Assembly (NCBI RefSeq): GCF_017302275.1
Contig: NZ_JAFLDR010000002.1
Span: 166,208-230,207 of the forward strand
Source of the DNA: Sulfuritalea sp.
Lineage (GTDB): Bacteria; Pseudomonadota; Gammaproteobacteria; Burkholderiales; Rhodocyclaceae
Direction of reading: 5' to 3'
Length of the DNA: 64,000 nucleotides
Under the pieces are notes generated by a model. That model did no database searches and was not told where the DNA came from. It saw only the letters and a program-made list of their open reading frames with translations. Of this stretch, positions 35,849 through 45,330 are shown piece by piece. How positions within the stretch are numbered: position 1 is the first letter of the stretch; each line of letters opens with the position of its first letter. Made by a program: the position numbers and the translations under genes.

Positions 35849-37300
35849 TTGAACTCTCCGCAAGAAAAAACCCCGCTTCTGATCGTCGACGACGACCCCC
35901 TCATTGTCGACGCGCTGGGCTATTTTTTGGGCCGGGAATACGCCGTCAGCACCGCTGCCACCCGCAGCGAAGCGGTCAAGCTCTTGCGCGAGCGAGGCCT
36001 TGCCCCGGCGCTGGCGTTGATCGACCTGGGGCTGCCGCCGACCCCGCACCGACCCGACGAGGGCTTCGCCTTGATCGCGGACATACTGGCGCACGCTCCA
36101 GAAACCCGAATCGTCGTCCTCTCCGGACAAAGCGATGAACCCAATGCCCGTCACGCGCGTGCCTTGGGCGCTACCGAGTTTGTAGCCAAGCCCGCCGATC
36201 CCGAAATGCTGCGCCAACTCATACAGCGGGTGTTGTCTTTTAGAGACACCTCTACCGTGGTCGAAGACGGCCTGATCGGGGTCAGCGAACCGTTGCAAAA
36301 ACTACGTGCCCAGCTTCGACAGTTCGCCGGTTCACCGTTTCCGGTACTGATAGAAGGCGAATCCGGCAGCGGCAAGGAACTCGCTGCCGTCGCACTGCAT
36401 CGACTGTCAGAGCGGGCGGCCAAGCCTTATCTGGCGCTCAATTGCGCGGCCATTTCGCCCAACCTGGTCGAAGCGACGCTGTTCGGCCATGCCAAGGGCG
36501 CGTTTACCGGCGCCAGCGGGCCCCGCGCCGGATATTTCGAGGATGCTTCGGACGGAACCCTGTTCCTCGACGAGATCGGTGAACTGCCCCTGGACTTGCA
36601 GCCCAAACTGCTGCGCGTCCTCGAGAACGGCGAATTCCAACGCATCGGCGAAACCCATGCGCGGCGTTCGTCGGCACGCGTCGTCACGGCGACCAACCGT
36701 GACTTGAGGAAGGAGGTCCGCGAAGGCCGATTCCGGGCCGATCTTTACCATCGATTATCTGTGTTCACGATCTCGATTCCGCCGTTGCGCGATCTCGGCG
36801 ACGATCGGATGCTGCTGCTGGAGCACTTCCGTTCGATTTACGCGGCTCAAGCAAATTTGCAACTATTTCAGCTTGCCGCGGCCGCGTCGAAACGGCTGCT
36901 TGCCTATTCCTTTCCCGGCAACGTGCGGGAACTGCGCAACATTGCCATTCGCCTGACGACAAAATATGCCGGCAGGGAAGTCGGCGTCGATGAACTGGAA
37001 GCCGAACTCGACGTTGGCAATGAACCCCGGGCAAGCGGCATTGCACCGACGCCAACCCTGGCCGGCCGGGCGGAATTGATGGCAATTGCCCTGAACGACC
37101 TCCAGACCCGGCACGAGTTCAACCTGGATGCCACGCTGCGGCTCTGGGAAGAGGCTTACATCGAAGCGGCGCAGCAGCTGGCCCACAACAATATGAGCCA
37201 GGCGGCGCGCCTGCTCGGTGTGAATCGAACCACGCTCTACAATCGCATCGACGCGCTGACCCGCGAAAAGCGGCCCGGCCCCAACCGCAGCCTTTTCTGA
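35849..37300 (+). CDS. Sigma-54-dependent response regulator (NtrC family) of the pilus-like locus
   Basis: A 483-residue protein with a receiver domain (phospho-acceptor Asp in LIDLGLP near residue 58, acidic pair DDDPLI, Lys in FVAKPADP), an AAA+ domain (Walker A GESGSGKELAA, the sigma-54 loop GAFTGAS, Walker B GTLFLDEIGE) and a C-terminal Fis-type helix (MSQAARLLGVNRTTLYNRI). The receiver is slightly unusual because the loop after the Asp is expanded (LPPTPHRPDEGF). The start appears to be TTG at 35849, with no Shine-Dalgarno. It heads the MSHA-like locus in the same direction and likely controls it. No histidine kinase gene is adjacent. Confidence 0.78.
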   Translation: MNSPQEKTPLLIVDDDPLIVDALGYFLGREYAVSTAATRSEAVKLLRERGLAPALALIDLGLPPTPHRPDEGFALIADILAHAPETRIVVLSGQSDEPNARHARALGATEFVAKPADPEMLRQLIQRVLSFRDTSTVVEDGLIGVSEPLQKLRAQLRQFAGSPFPVLIEGESGSGKELAAVALHRLSERAAKPYLALNCAAISPNLVEATLFGHAKGAFTGASGPRAGYFEDASDGTLFLDEIGELPLDLQPKLLRVLENGEFQRIGETHARRSSARVVTATNRDLRKEVREGRFRADLYHRLSVFTISIPPLRDLGDDRMLLLEHFRSIYAAQANLQLFQLAAAASKRLLAYSFPGNVRELRNIAIRLTTKYAGREVGVDELEAELDVGNEPRASGIAPTPTLAGRAELMAIALNDLQTRHEFNLDATLRLWEEAYIEAAQQLAHNNMSQAARLLGVNRTTLYNRIDALTREKRPGPNRSLF

Positions 37301-37333
37301 CCGGAATACTGCCCCGCACGAACGCCCGACGCC

Positions 37334-38890
37334 ATGTACCTCGAACATTTCGGACTCAACGAGCCGCCGTTCCGCATCACGCCCCATACCGATTTTTTCT
37401 TCGACGGGGCCAATCGCGGCGCAACGCTCGACGCGCTCGTCTATGCGATCACCCACGACGAAGGCATAGTCAAGGTCAGCGGTGAAGTCGGCAGCGGCAA
37501 GACCATGCTCTGCCGGGTGCTGATGGAACGCCTGCCGCGGAACGTCAACATCATTTATCTGGCCAACCCGTCGCTGTCTCGCGACGACATCCTGTTTGCC
37601 ATCGCTGACGAACTCGGCCTCAGCATTGCCGAGAATGCGCGGACTTCGGCGGTGATGCGGGCCCTGCAAGACCACCTGATTGCTTCGTTCGGCGAGGGCC
37701 GTCAGGTCGTGGTTCTGATCGACGAAGCCCATGCGATGCCAGTGGAAACCCTCGAGGAGATTCGCCTCCTGTCGAACCTCGAAACCAACCGCCACAAACT
37801 CCTGCAGCTGGTCCTGTTCGGCCAGCCTGAACTGAATGACGTACTTGCCCGTCCCGACATGCGGCAGCTGAAGGAGCGCATCACCCACAACTTCGGCCTG
37901 GCGCCCCTGCTGCGCGATGACATCAGCCAGTACCTCGACTTCCGCATGCGCGCCGCAGGCTATCGCGGGCCGAGCGTCTTCATGCCGCCGGCGCTGAAAA
38001 TGATCGAGCGCAGTTCGCTTGGCCTCACGCGCCGTATCAACATCCTCGCCGACAAGTCCCTGCTCGCTGCCTTTTCCTCGGGCAGCCACGAGATCGGCCC
38101 CAAGGAGGTCCAGGCTGCGATCCGCGACTCCGAATTCAGCGAAGCCACCTATGGCGGAAAAGTCGGCAACATCGGGCGAAATGCCTGGATCGCAGCCGCA
38201 ATCGGCATCGCAATCCTCGCCGGTGTCGTCTGGTTGCTCTCGGCACAGAGCAATGGCAACTTCCCGGCACCGGCGGCTACGAAATCGCCGGATCCGGTCA
38301 GTCCACACACGATCGCCGGCAATACGCCTCCCGCCGCAACCGCCACGCCGGTGACCGGCAGCGGTAATCCTTCCCCGGCTACAGCCACCCCCGTGACGGC
38401 CGGATCGGCCACGCTTGGCACCGCTGCGACGACAGGCGCCGCCGCGCCAGCCGCCGTGCCTGCGACCGCCGCAGTTCCAGCCGACGCGAGCGAACCCTCG
38501 ACACCGGCCACCACGAGCCCGATACCTGCCAAACCCGCCTTCCTGCAACCAGCGGGTATGCCCAAGGTCGGCCCCCTCACCAGCGAGCGCCTTGAGGCGG
38601 GGCGCACCTGGCTTGAGCAGGTGCCCAATGATCATTGGTTCGTCCAGGTTTATGACGCGGATGCCAGGCGACACGCCGAGATTGAAACACTGCTGCAAAA
38701 GGTGAAGCGCGAGAACGAGGAATTCGGTAACGTCCACGTCTATTTTTCCGAACTCAGCGGAGCGCCGCGCTTCGGCGTCACTTTCGGCAGCTATGCAAGC
38801 GGTGCGGCTGCGGCGATGGCGCTGCGCAACTTGCCCAAATCCCTGAAGGCAAGCAAGCCCTACCCCCGCCAGGTACTCCGGTTACGCTAG
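37334..38890 (+). CDS. ExeA/GspA-like AAA ATPase with transmembrane and SPOR domains
   Basis: A 518-residue protein. Residues 1-275 are an ExeA-type AAA ATPase (Walker A GEVGSGKTMLCR, Walker B VVLIDEAHAMP). A transmembrane helix follows near 283-300 (IAAAIGIAILAGVVWLLSA), then a Pro/Ala/Thr-rich periplasmic linker of about 120 residues, and a SPOR domain at about 430-515 (WFVQVYDADARRHAEIE onward). GspA-type ATPases help insert secretins through peptidoglycan, and SPOR domains bind denuded glycan. The architecture matches MshM-like proteins of MSHA loci. It lies 33 bases after the response regulator. Confidence 0.78.
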   Translation: MYLEHFGLNEPPFRITPHTDFFFDGANRGATLDALVYAITHDEGIVKVSGEVGSGKTMLCRVLMERLPRNVNIIYLANPSLSRDDILFAIADELGLSIAENARTSAVMRALQDHLIASFGEGRQVVVLIDEAHAMPVETLEEIRLLSNLETNRHKLLQLVLFGQPELNDVLARPDMRQLKERITHNFGLAPLLRDDISQYLDFRMRAAGYRGPSVFMPPALKMIERSSLGLTRRINILADKSLLAAFSSGSHEIGPKEVQAAIRDSEFSEATYGGKVGNIGRNAWIAAAIGIAILAGVVWLLSAQSNGNFPAPAATKSPDPVSPHTIAGNTPPAATATPVTGSGNPSPATATPVTAGSATLGTAATTGAAAPAAVPATAAVPADASEPSTPATTSPIPAKPAFLQPAGMPKVGPLTSERLEAGRTWLEQVPNDHWFVQVYDADARRHAEIETLLQKVKRENEEFGNVHVYFSELSGAPRFGVTFGSYASGAAAAMALRNLPKSLKASKPYPRQVLRLR

Positions 38891-38942
38891 TGCAAAATCA
38901 CAACACCCATCAGGCACCTATGCTCCCAATCAAATCATTGAG

Positions 38943-38970
38943 TTGCCGTGTATACATAATGTGCTATCCT
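38943..38970 (+). promoter_or_regulatory. Possible sigma-70 promoter of the secretin operon
   Basis: TTGCCG (38943-38948), a 16-base spacer and TATCCT (38965-38970) lie in an AT-richer 112-base gap ahead of the secretin gene, about 35 bases before its start. The spacer is one base short of ideal. The gap is otherwise featureless. Confidence 0.4.
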
Positions 38971-39002
38971 AAGATTGGCTTTTTACTTGATCGGGGATTC
39001 GT

Positions 39003-40877
39003 TTGCGCCCACTTCTGATCCCGCCGTTACGAGTTGCGCTCGTCGCAAGCGCGATGCTTGCAGCATGCGGCAGCCTGCCGCCGCAATCGCCGTCCTCTGG
39101 CCACATTCGCGCCGAAGCTCAGGCCGCGCCGAGTCCGGGAATTCCGCAACCTGTTGCCGCCACGGTGAGCCTCGCGCGACCGAAGGCCAGCGCAAAAACC
39201 GAGGCCTACTCGGTCGTGGTTCGCAACATCCCGGTTCAGGATCTGCTTTTTGCACTTGCGCGCGACGCGAAACTCAACATCGACATCCATCCCGGAATCA
39301 ACGGTGTCGTTACCATCAACGCGATCGACCAGACGTTGCAGCAAATCCTGACTCGCGTTGCCAAGCAAGTCGACATGCGCTGGGAACTGGATGGTCCGAA
39401 TCTGGTAGTGATGCCCGATTCGCCCTTCCTGCGCAACTACAGGGTCGATTACGTCAATATGTCGCGTGAGGTGAGCGGTGCCGTATCCATCAATACGCAG
39501 ATAGCCTCGACCAGCACCAGTGCGACAGGGGGTTCCGCCGCCGGGGGTGGCGGCAACAACTCCAGCACATCCGTCAAGAGCACCGCGCAGAACAACTTCT
39601 GGCAGTCGCTGGAAAAGAACCTGAAGGACATCCTGCGCGAAAGTGACAAGATCCTTCCCGAAGGTTCCAGCGAAACCGTGATAGAGCGCTCGGACCAGCA
39701 GGCCACCACGGGTACCGGCGCCCAGGGCGGCCAAGGCGCCGCTCGGTCCGGAAGCACCACCACCAACCTTGCCGGCAGTCCGAATCCGGCAACCCTCCAG
39801 CAGCAGGGCACGACCGTCGTCAAGCGAACGACCTTCCGTGAAGCCGCATCGATCATCGTTAACCCGGAAGCCGGTGTCGTCGTGGTTCGCGCCACATCCC
39901 GGCAGCACGAAAAAGTCCAGGAATATCTGGACATGGTGCTCTCCAGCGCGCGACGCCAGGTGATCATCGAAGCCACCATTGCGGAAGTCACTTTGAGCGA
40001 CGCCTACCAACAGGGGATCAACTGGCAGAGCTTGCGCTCCTTGCGTCCCGGCAATCCGCAGGCGGGGTTTTCCGCGGCGCAGAATCCGACCGGTCTCGTT
40101 CTCGGCGCCGTGCCGGACCCGTTCGCCACGGCATCCGGTAGTTTCGCGACGCCTCCCGGGGCCTTCGCTTTCTTGCTTAACTTCGTCGCGCCAGGCCTTG
40201 GCTTGTCATCGACACTCAATCTGCTGGAGAACTTCGGCAAGGTCCGTGTCCTGTCGAGCCCGAAGATCAGCGTCCTGAACAATCAGACAGCCATGCTGAA
40301 AGTGGTTGACAACGTCGTTTACTTCAACATCAAGAACGACACGACCACCACCGCCACGGGTACCGTCAGCATCATTACCTCCACCGCCCAGTCCGTGTCG
40401 GTCGGGCTGGTGATGAGCGTAACGCCCCAGGTCAGTGAGAACGGAACTATCCTGCTCAACGTCCGCCCGACGATCTCCAGCCAAAAGGGTGACGGCAAAC
40501 CCGACCCGACACCAGGTCTGGCGTTTGTGAATCGAGTGCCGGAGATCCAGACTCGCGAAATGGAATCGATGCTGCGCCTTTCCGACGGAGAGGTGGCGGT
40601 GATGGGCGGGTTGATGGAGGATAAGGTCAGCAACACCACCAACCAGGTTCCGGGCCTGGGCGACCTTCCCGGGATCGGCAATTTCTTCCGCAATCGAAAC
40701 GACTCGAGCACCAAAACGGAACTGGTCATCTTCCTCAAGCCCACCATCATTCGCGATCCGAGCATCGACGGCGACTATCGAAGCTTCCGGGGCCAGTTGC
40801 CGACCAAGGATTTCTTTGCCGACAGTCCGCGCCGGATGCAACAACCGATGGACACGCAGGGAACAGGCGCGCAATGA
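39003..40877 (+). CDS. mshL: MshL/PilQ-type secretin lipoprotein
   Basis: A 624-residue secretin. A lipoprotein signal (lipobox MLAAC, Cys near residue 21) is followed by an N-domain (DLLFALARDAKLNIDIHPGINGVV) and a Gly/Ser/Thr-rich loop (about 175-200). The secretin core includes VLSSPKISVLNNQTAMLKV, EMESMLRLSDGEVAVMGGLM and VPGLGDLPGIGNFF. It forms the outer-membrane gate for pilus fibre exit. The start is TTG at 39003, just after a GGGG run; an upstream ATG is not available in frame. Its 3' end overlaps the next gene by ATGA. Confidence 0.85.
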   Translation: MRPLLIPPLRVALVASAMLAACGSLPPQSPSSGHIRAEAQAAPSPGIPQPVAATVSLARPKASAKTEAYSVVVRNIPVQDLLFALARDAKLNIDIHPGINGVVTINAIDQTLQQILTRVAKQVDMRWELDGPNLVVMPDSPFLRNYRVDYVNMSREVSGAVSINTQIASTSTSATGGSAAGGGGNNSSTSVKSTAQNNFWQSLEKNLKDILRESDKILPEGSSETVIERSDQQATTGTGAQGGQGAARSGSTTTNLAGSPNPATLQQQGTTVVKRTTFREAASIIVNPEAGVVVVRATSRQHEKVQEYLDMVLSSARRQVIIEATIAEVTLSDAYQQGINWQSLRSLRPGNPQAGFSAAQNPTGLVLGAVPDPFATASGSFATPPGAFAFLLNFVAPGLGLSSTLNLLENFGKVRVLSSPKISVLNNQTAMLKVVDNVVYFNIKNDTTTTATGTVSIITSTAQSVSVGLVMSVTPQVSENGTILLNVRPTISSQKGDGKPDPTPGLAFVNRVPEIQTREMESMLRLSDGEVAVMGGLMEDKVSNTTNQVPGLGDLPGIGNFFRNRNDSSTKTELVIFLKPTIIRDPSIDGDYRSFRGQLPTKDFFADSPRRMQQPMDTQGTGAQ

Positions 40878-42262
40878 GCTTGTTGATGGACGCCCTGAAA
40901 AAGGCCGAACTGGCAAAGCGCCAGGGGCATGCCGAGGACACAGGCGATGCCAAGGCGCCCGAGGGCGCTGGCGAATTGAGCCTCAAACCGCTAACCGAGC
41001 CCGATTTCACCGACTCGACCTTGGCTCTGCCGGAAGTCGGCGTCCCGACCCCGGCCGTTCCGTCGCAATCGTCGCAATTCGAAGAACTCGACGCGCGATT
41101 CCTCGCCGAAGCCGAGCTGGCGGCGACCGCACGCCTGAAGGGCGCCCAGCCGGTGACGCCTGCACCGCAGGCGCCTGGGATCGAGAGCTCACCGCGACCG
41201 CTGTCGGTTGCCGCCACCGAGCCGCGAAAGAACGCGCCCGAAAAGAATTCCACGCCGCCCACTGGGAAAACGGCCGCCCAGAACCTTTTCGCCGCCAAGC
41301 AGGCGGATACGACGCCGGCGCGCAAGACCTTTGCCGTGGTGGTGGGTGCGATCACGGTGCTTGCCATCTGTGGCATCGGTGGATATTTCTGGTGGCAGTT
41401 GCAGCCGAAATCGTCGCTGGTCGCCAGTCGCGGGCCGCTGCCCAGCGCCCCGATAGCCGCAACGGCAGCGCCGGCCGCCGTGTCGTCAGCGCCGACTTCC
41501 GTGGCATCGCCGATCGCCGCCGCGCCGGCGGCACCCGTTACTGTGACCGCAGCCGGCAAGCGCGCACCCGACGATGATGAAGAAGATGCTGCGGCGACGA
41601 CAACCAAACCTGTCGCTCGGGTTCGTCGTCCTTCAACCTTGGCGGTTCCACCGCAAGACGAGGACAGCCCGATTCGCGTCACCAAGGTGCCACTGAAGGT
41701 CAACCCGTCGTTGATAAAGGGCTTCGACGCGTTCAACCGCGGCGATCTGGCGGCGGCACAAACTGAATACGAACGCGCGCAGAAGGCGGATCCACGCAAT
41801 CCGGATGCCCTGCACGGCCTGGCGGCGATCGCCTTGCGCCAGGGACGAATGGAGCAAGCCGAACAGATCTACCGCCGCATCGCCGAAGCCGACCCGCAGG
41901 ACACGGTGGCTCAGGCAGCATTGATCAACAGCCGGGGCCAGGCCGATCCCGGCGCCGCCGAAAGTCGCCTGAAGACGCTCGCCGCCACCCAACCGGACCT
42001 GGCCGCGCCGCATTTTTCCCTTGGCAACCTCTATGCGCGCCATGGCCGCTGGAACGAAGCTCAGCAATCCTATTTCCGTGCCCACACCGCCGAACCCGAC
42101 AATCCCGACATCCTTTACAACCTCGCGATCAGCCTCGAGCACCTGCGACAGAACAAGCTGGCCGCCCAGTACTATGGCCAGGCCATCGCCGCCGCGCAAA
42201 ACCGCCCGGCCGGGTTCGACAAGGCACAGGCTGCCGCGCGCCTGAAAGCCTTGCTACCCTGA
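40874..42262 (+). CDS. mshN: MshN-like TPR membrane protein
   Basis: A 462-residue protein beginning MSLLMDALKKAELAKRQG, a conserved N-terminus in this locus type. A transmembrane helix lies near 155-177, an Ala/Pro-rich linker follows, and TPR repeats fill about 275-455 (AFNRGDLAAAQTEYERAQKAD, then further 34-residue units). It probably assembles or stabilises the secretin, as PilF- and MshN-like proteins do. A dispersed-motif copy (41478-41499) lies in the low-complexity linker, coding for VSSAPTS. Confidence 0.72.
   Translation: MSLLMDALKKAELAKRQGHAEDTGDAKAPEGAGELSLKPLTEPDFTDSTLALPEVGVPTPAVPSQSSQFEELDARFLAEAELAATARLKGAQPVTPAPQAPGIESSPRPLSVAATEPRKNAPEKNSTPPTGKTAAQNLFAAKQADTTPARKTFAVVVGAITVLAICGIGGYFWWQLQPKSSLVASRGPLPSAPIAATAAPAAVSSAPTSVASPIAAAPAAPVTVTAAGKRAPDDDEEDAAATTTKPVARVRRPSTLAVPPQDEDSPIRVTKVPLKVNPSLIKGFDAFNRGDLAAAQTEYERAQKADPRNPDALHGLAAIALRQGRMEQAEQIYRRIAEADPQDTVAQAALINSRGQADPGAAESRLKTLAATQPDLAAPHFSLGNLYARHGRWNEAQQSYFRAHTAEPDNPDILYNLAISLEHLRQNKLAAQYYGQAIAAAQNRPAGFDKAQAAARLKALLP
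41478..41499 (-). repeat. Dispersed motif copy I
   Basis: GAAGTCGGCGCTGACG, AC, ACGG on the minus strand. Antisense in the low-complexity linker of mshN (VSSAPTS). Confidence 0.65.
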
Positions 42263-42401
42263 CCAGAAAGCCTGACAACGGCTTGAAACCATCGATGCCG
42301 GCAAGCCCCCGGCACAGCGAATCCCGGAGCTGCCCGCTTCCATTCCATGTCCCACGACAAGGGCTTGCCCAAGACGGCAGATGCGGGATAATGAAAGCCG
42401 T

Positions 42402-44105
42402 ATGAATTCTCCTTCTGCCCGTCGACCCATAGGCCAGATCCTGATCACGCAAGGCGTGATCAGCGAGGATCAGCTAAGGATCGCTCTGCTCGAGCAGATG
42501 AAATCCAACCAGCCGGTCGGCAAGCTGCTGGTCGCCCTTGGATTCGTATCCGAAGCTACCTTGCGCGACGCCCTGGGCGAATCGCTGGGCCACAAGTCGG
42601 TCGATCTCGCCAACTCGATCATCGATCCCGATGCCTTGCGCATGGTGCCGCGCGAACTCGCCAAGCGCCACATGTTCCTCGCGCTGAGCTACTCGCAGCG
42701 CGAACAGCGCCTGAAGATCGCCATCGCCGACCCAAACGACATCGTCGCGCTGGACAAGCTGCGTACCCTGATCCACCCGGAACTGCTGGTCGACACGCTC
42801 ATTGCCGGCGAATCGGAAATCGCCCGCGCCATCGACCAGTATTACGGCCATGAACTCTCGATCGACGGCATCCTGCACGAGATCGAAACCGGCGAAATAG
42901 ACTACCGCAGCCTGTCGGCCTCGCTCGACGAGTACAGCCAGCCAGTGGTGCGCCTGGTCGACGCGCTGCTCACCGACGCCGTCAAGCACGATGCCTCGGA
43001 CGTCCACTTCGAGCCAGAAGCCAGTTTCCTGCGCATCCGCTATCGCATCGACGGCATCCTGCGCCAGATCCGCGCCCTGCACAAAACCTACTGGGCGGCG
43101 ATGGCCGTGCGCATCAAGGTGATCAGCGGCATGAACATCGCGGAGACGCGCGCCCCGCAGGACGGCCGCATTTCAATCAACATCAGCGGTCGCGCCGTCG
43201 ATTTCCGCGTCGCCTCGCAACCCACCATCCACGGCGAAAACATCGTCCTGCGCATCCTCGACCGGCAAAAGGGCATCGTGCCGCTCGACCGGCTTGGGCT
43301 CGACGACCAGCAGATGAGCCTGATGAAGCTGATGGTGGCGCGTCCGGAAGGCATCATCCTCGTCACCGGCCCGACCGGCAGCGGCAAGACCACGACGCTC
43401 TACTCGGTGCTCAACCACATCAACGAGGAAGGCGTGAACATCATGACCCTCGAAGATCCGGTCGAGTATCCGATGGCGATGATTCGCCAGACCTCCGTGG
43501 CGGAATCCGCCAAACTCGACTTTGCCAACGGCATCCGCTCGATGATGCGCCAGGACCCGGACATCATCCTGGTCGGCGAAATCCGCGACGCCGATACCGC
43601 CGAAATGGCCTTTCGCGCGGCGATGACCGGCCACCAGGTGTATTCGACCTTGCACACCAACTCGGCACTGGGCGCCATCCCGCGCCTGCTCGACATCGGC
43701 GTCCTGCCCGACATCATGGCCGGCAACATCATCGGTATCGTCGCCCAGCGCCTGGTGCGCCGCCTGTGCACCCACTGTCGCAAGCCCTATCCGGCCGAAG
43801 CCCATGAATGCAAGCTTATCGGCGTCGGCAGCGGCCAGCCGGCGCCGATCATCTACCGCGCGGCCGGTTGCGACCACTGCGGCTACCAGGGCTATCGAGG
43901 CCGCATCGCCATCATGGAGATGCTGCGCCTGGACCACGACCTCGACGACCTTATCAGCCGCCGGGCGCCGCAACGCGAGATTCGCAACTTGGCACACGAA
44001 AAGGGATTCCGCACTCTCTCCGACGACGGATTGCGGCGGGTACTCGACGGGTCCACCTCGGTCGAGGAAGTCGGCCGGGTCATCGACCTGACCGAGCGGA
44101 TGTAA
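42402..44105 (+). CDS. mshE: Type IV pilus/type II secretion assembly ATPase, MshE/PilB-like
   Basis: About 567 residues. Two N-terminal MshEN motifs (RPIGQILITQG...QLRIALLEQ and QPVGKLLVALG...LRDALGES) match the c-di-GMP-binding sequence of MshE-type ATPases. The C-terminal ATPase has Walker A GPTGSGKTTTLYS, the Asp box, Walker B IILVGEIRDADTAE and a zinc tetracysteine (CTHCRKPY and CDHCGYQG). It drives pseudopilus extension from the inner membrane. An ATG 21 bases earlier is possible; the ATG at 42402 fits the family start MNSPSARRPIGQIL. Confidence 0.88.
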   Translation: MNSPSARRPIGQILITQGVISEDQLRIALLEQMKSNQPVGKLLVALGFVSEATLRDALGESLGHKSVDLANSIIDPDALRMVPRELAKRHMFLALSYSQREQRLKIAIADPNDIVALDKLRTLIHPELLVDTLIAGESEIARAIDQYYGHELSIDGILHEIETGEIDYRSLSASLDEYSQPVVRLVDALLTDAVKHDASDVHFEPEASFLRIRYRIDGILRQIRALHKTYWAAMAVRIKVISGMNIAETRAPQDGRISINISGRAVDFRVASQPTIHGENIVLRILDRQKGIVPLDRLGLDDQQMSLMKLMVARPEGIILVTGPTGSGKTTTLYSVLNHINEEGVNIMTLEDPVEYPMAMIRQTSVAESAKLDFANGIRSMMRQDPDIILVGEIRDADTAEMAFRAAMTGHQVYSTLHTNSALGAIPRLLDIGVLPDIMAGNIIGIVAQRLVRRLCTHCRKPYPAEAHECKLIGVGSGQPAPIIYRAAGCDHCGYQGYRGRIAIMEMLRLDHDLDDLISRRAPQREIRNLAHEKGFRTLSDDGLRRVLDGSTSVEEVGRVIDLTERM

Positions 44106-44127
44106 GCGCGGCGAAGCCGGACGCATC

Positions 44128-45330
44128 ATGGCCCTTTACTCCTACAAGGCAATGAACGGCCAGGGCCGCATGGTTCTGGGCCGCCTCGAAGCGATCAACC
44201 AGATCGACCTCGAAATGCGCCTGAAGCGCATGGAGCTCGACTTCATCAACGGCGACCCGGTGAAACAGGGCGGACTGATGAATCGCGGCAAAATCAGCCG
44301 CCCGGAACTTATCAACTTCTGCTTCCACATGGAACAGCTCGCGCGGGCCGGCGTATCGCTGATCGAAAGCCTGACCGACCTGCGCGACTCCATCGAGAAT
44401 CCGCGCTTTCGCGAAGTCATCGCCGGAATGATCGAAAGCATCGAAGGTGGCAAGACCCTTTCCCAGGCGCTCGCCGAACACCCGCAGACCTTCGACGAAG
44501 TAATGGTCAGCCTGATCCGTGCTGGCGAGGAAACCGGTGCCCTGCCGCAAGTATTGAACAACCTGCTGGAATCGCTGAAGTGGCAGGATGAGCTGGCGGC
44601 CCACACCAAGAAGCTCATCATGTATCCGGCGTTCCTCGGCACCGTGGTGGTGGCCATCGTGTTTTTCATGATGATCTACCTGGTGCCGAAGATGGCCGGC
44701 TTCATCCGCAACATGGGGCAGGAAATTCCGACCCAGACCAAGATACTGATCGCCACCTCCGAGTTCTTCGTCAACTACTGGTTCGTCGTGATCGGACTGC
44801 CCGCCCTCGTAGCTGCCGTGGTCTACTTTCTGGTCAAGCACAGCCATGCGGCACGCTACCGCTTCGACGACTTCAAGCTGCGCATTCCCTACATCGGCGA
44901 CATCCTGCGCAAGATCATCCTGTCGCGCTTTTCCTCGGTATTCGCCATGATGTACTCATCAGGCATCACCATCCTCGATTCGATCAAATCCACCGAGGCA
45001 GTCGTCGGCAACCTGGTGATACGGGAAGGACTGGAAAGGGTGGGCGGCTTCATCGCCGAGGGTCAAAACGTGACCGTCGCCTTTCAGAACGCCGGAATAT
45101 TCCCGCCGCTGGTCCTGCGCATGCTGCGCGTCGGTGAAAACACCGGCGCCCTGGACACGGCGCTGACCAACGTCAGTTACTTCTACAATCGCGACGTTCG
45201 CGAATCCATCGAAAAGGTCCAGGCCATGATCGAACCGGTCATGACCGTATCGATCGGCCTCATACTCGGCTGGATCATGATCGCCGTGCTCGGACCGATT
45301 TACGACATCATTACGAAGATGAAGACCTGA
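44128..45330 (+). CDS. mshG: Inner-membrane platform protein, MshG/PilC/GspF-like
   Basis: A 400-residue polytopic protein with two GspF domains. It has FCFHMEQLARAGVSLIESLTDL in the first and FSSVFAMMYSSGITILDSIKSTEAVVGN in the second (each given in part), with transmembrane helices near 170, 220 and 375. It is the platform on which MshE acts. Its stop overlaps the next ATG (TGATG). Confidence 0.87.
   Translation: MALYSYKAMNGQGRMVLGRLEAINQIDLEMRLKRMELDFINGDPVKQGGLMNRGKISRPELINFCFHMEQLARAGVSLIESLTDLRDSIENPRFREVIAGMIESIEGGKTLSQALAEHPQTFDEVMVSLIRAGEETGALPQVLNNLLESLKWQDELAAHTKKLIMYPAFLGTVVVAIVFFMMIYLVPKMAGFIRNMGQEIPTQTKILIATSEFFVNYWFVVIGLPALVAAVVYFLVKHSHAARYRFDDFKLRIPYIGDILRKIILSRFSSVFAMMYSSGITILDSIKSTEAVVGNLVIREGLERVGGFIAEGQNVTVAFQNAGIFPPLVLRMLRVGENTGALDTALTNVSYFYNRDVRESIEKVQAMIEPVMTVSIGLILGWIMIAVLGPIYDIITKMKT

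Noticed and set aside
36978-36999. GAAGTCGGCGTCGATG here and similar AAGTCGGC strings at about 34110, 38160, 41035 and 48173
   Set aside because: They share only the first 7-9 bases and no right block; counted as chance.
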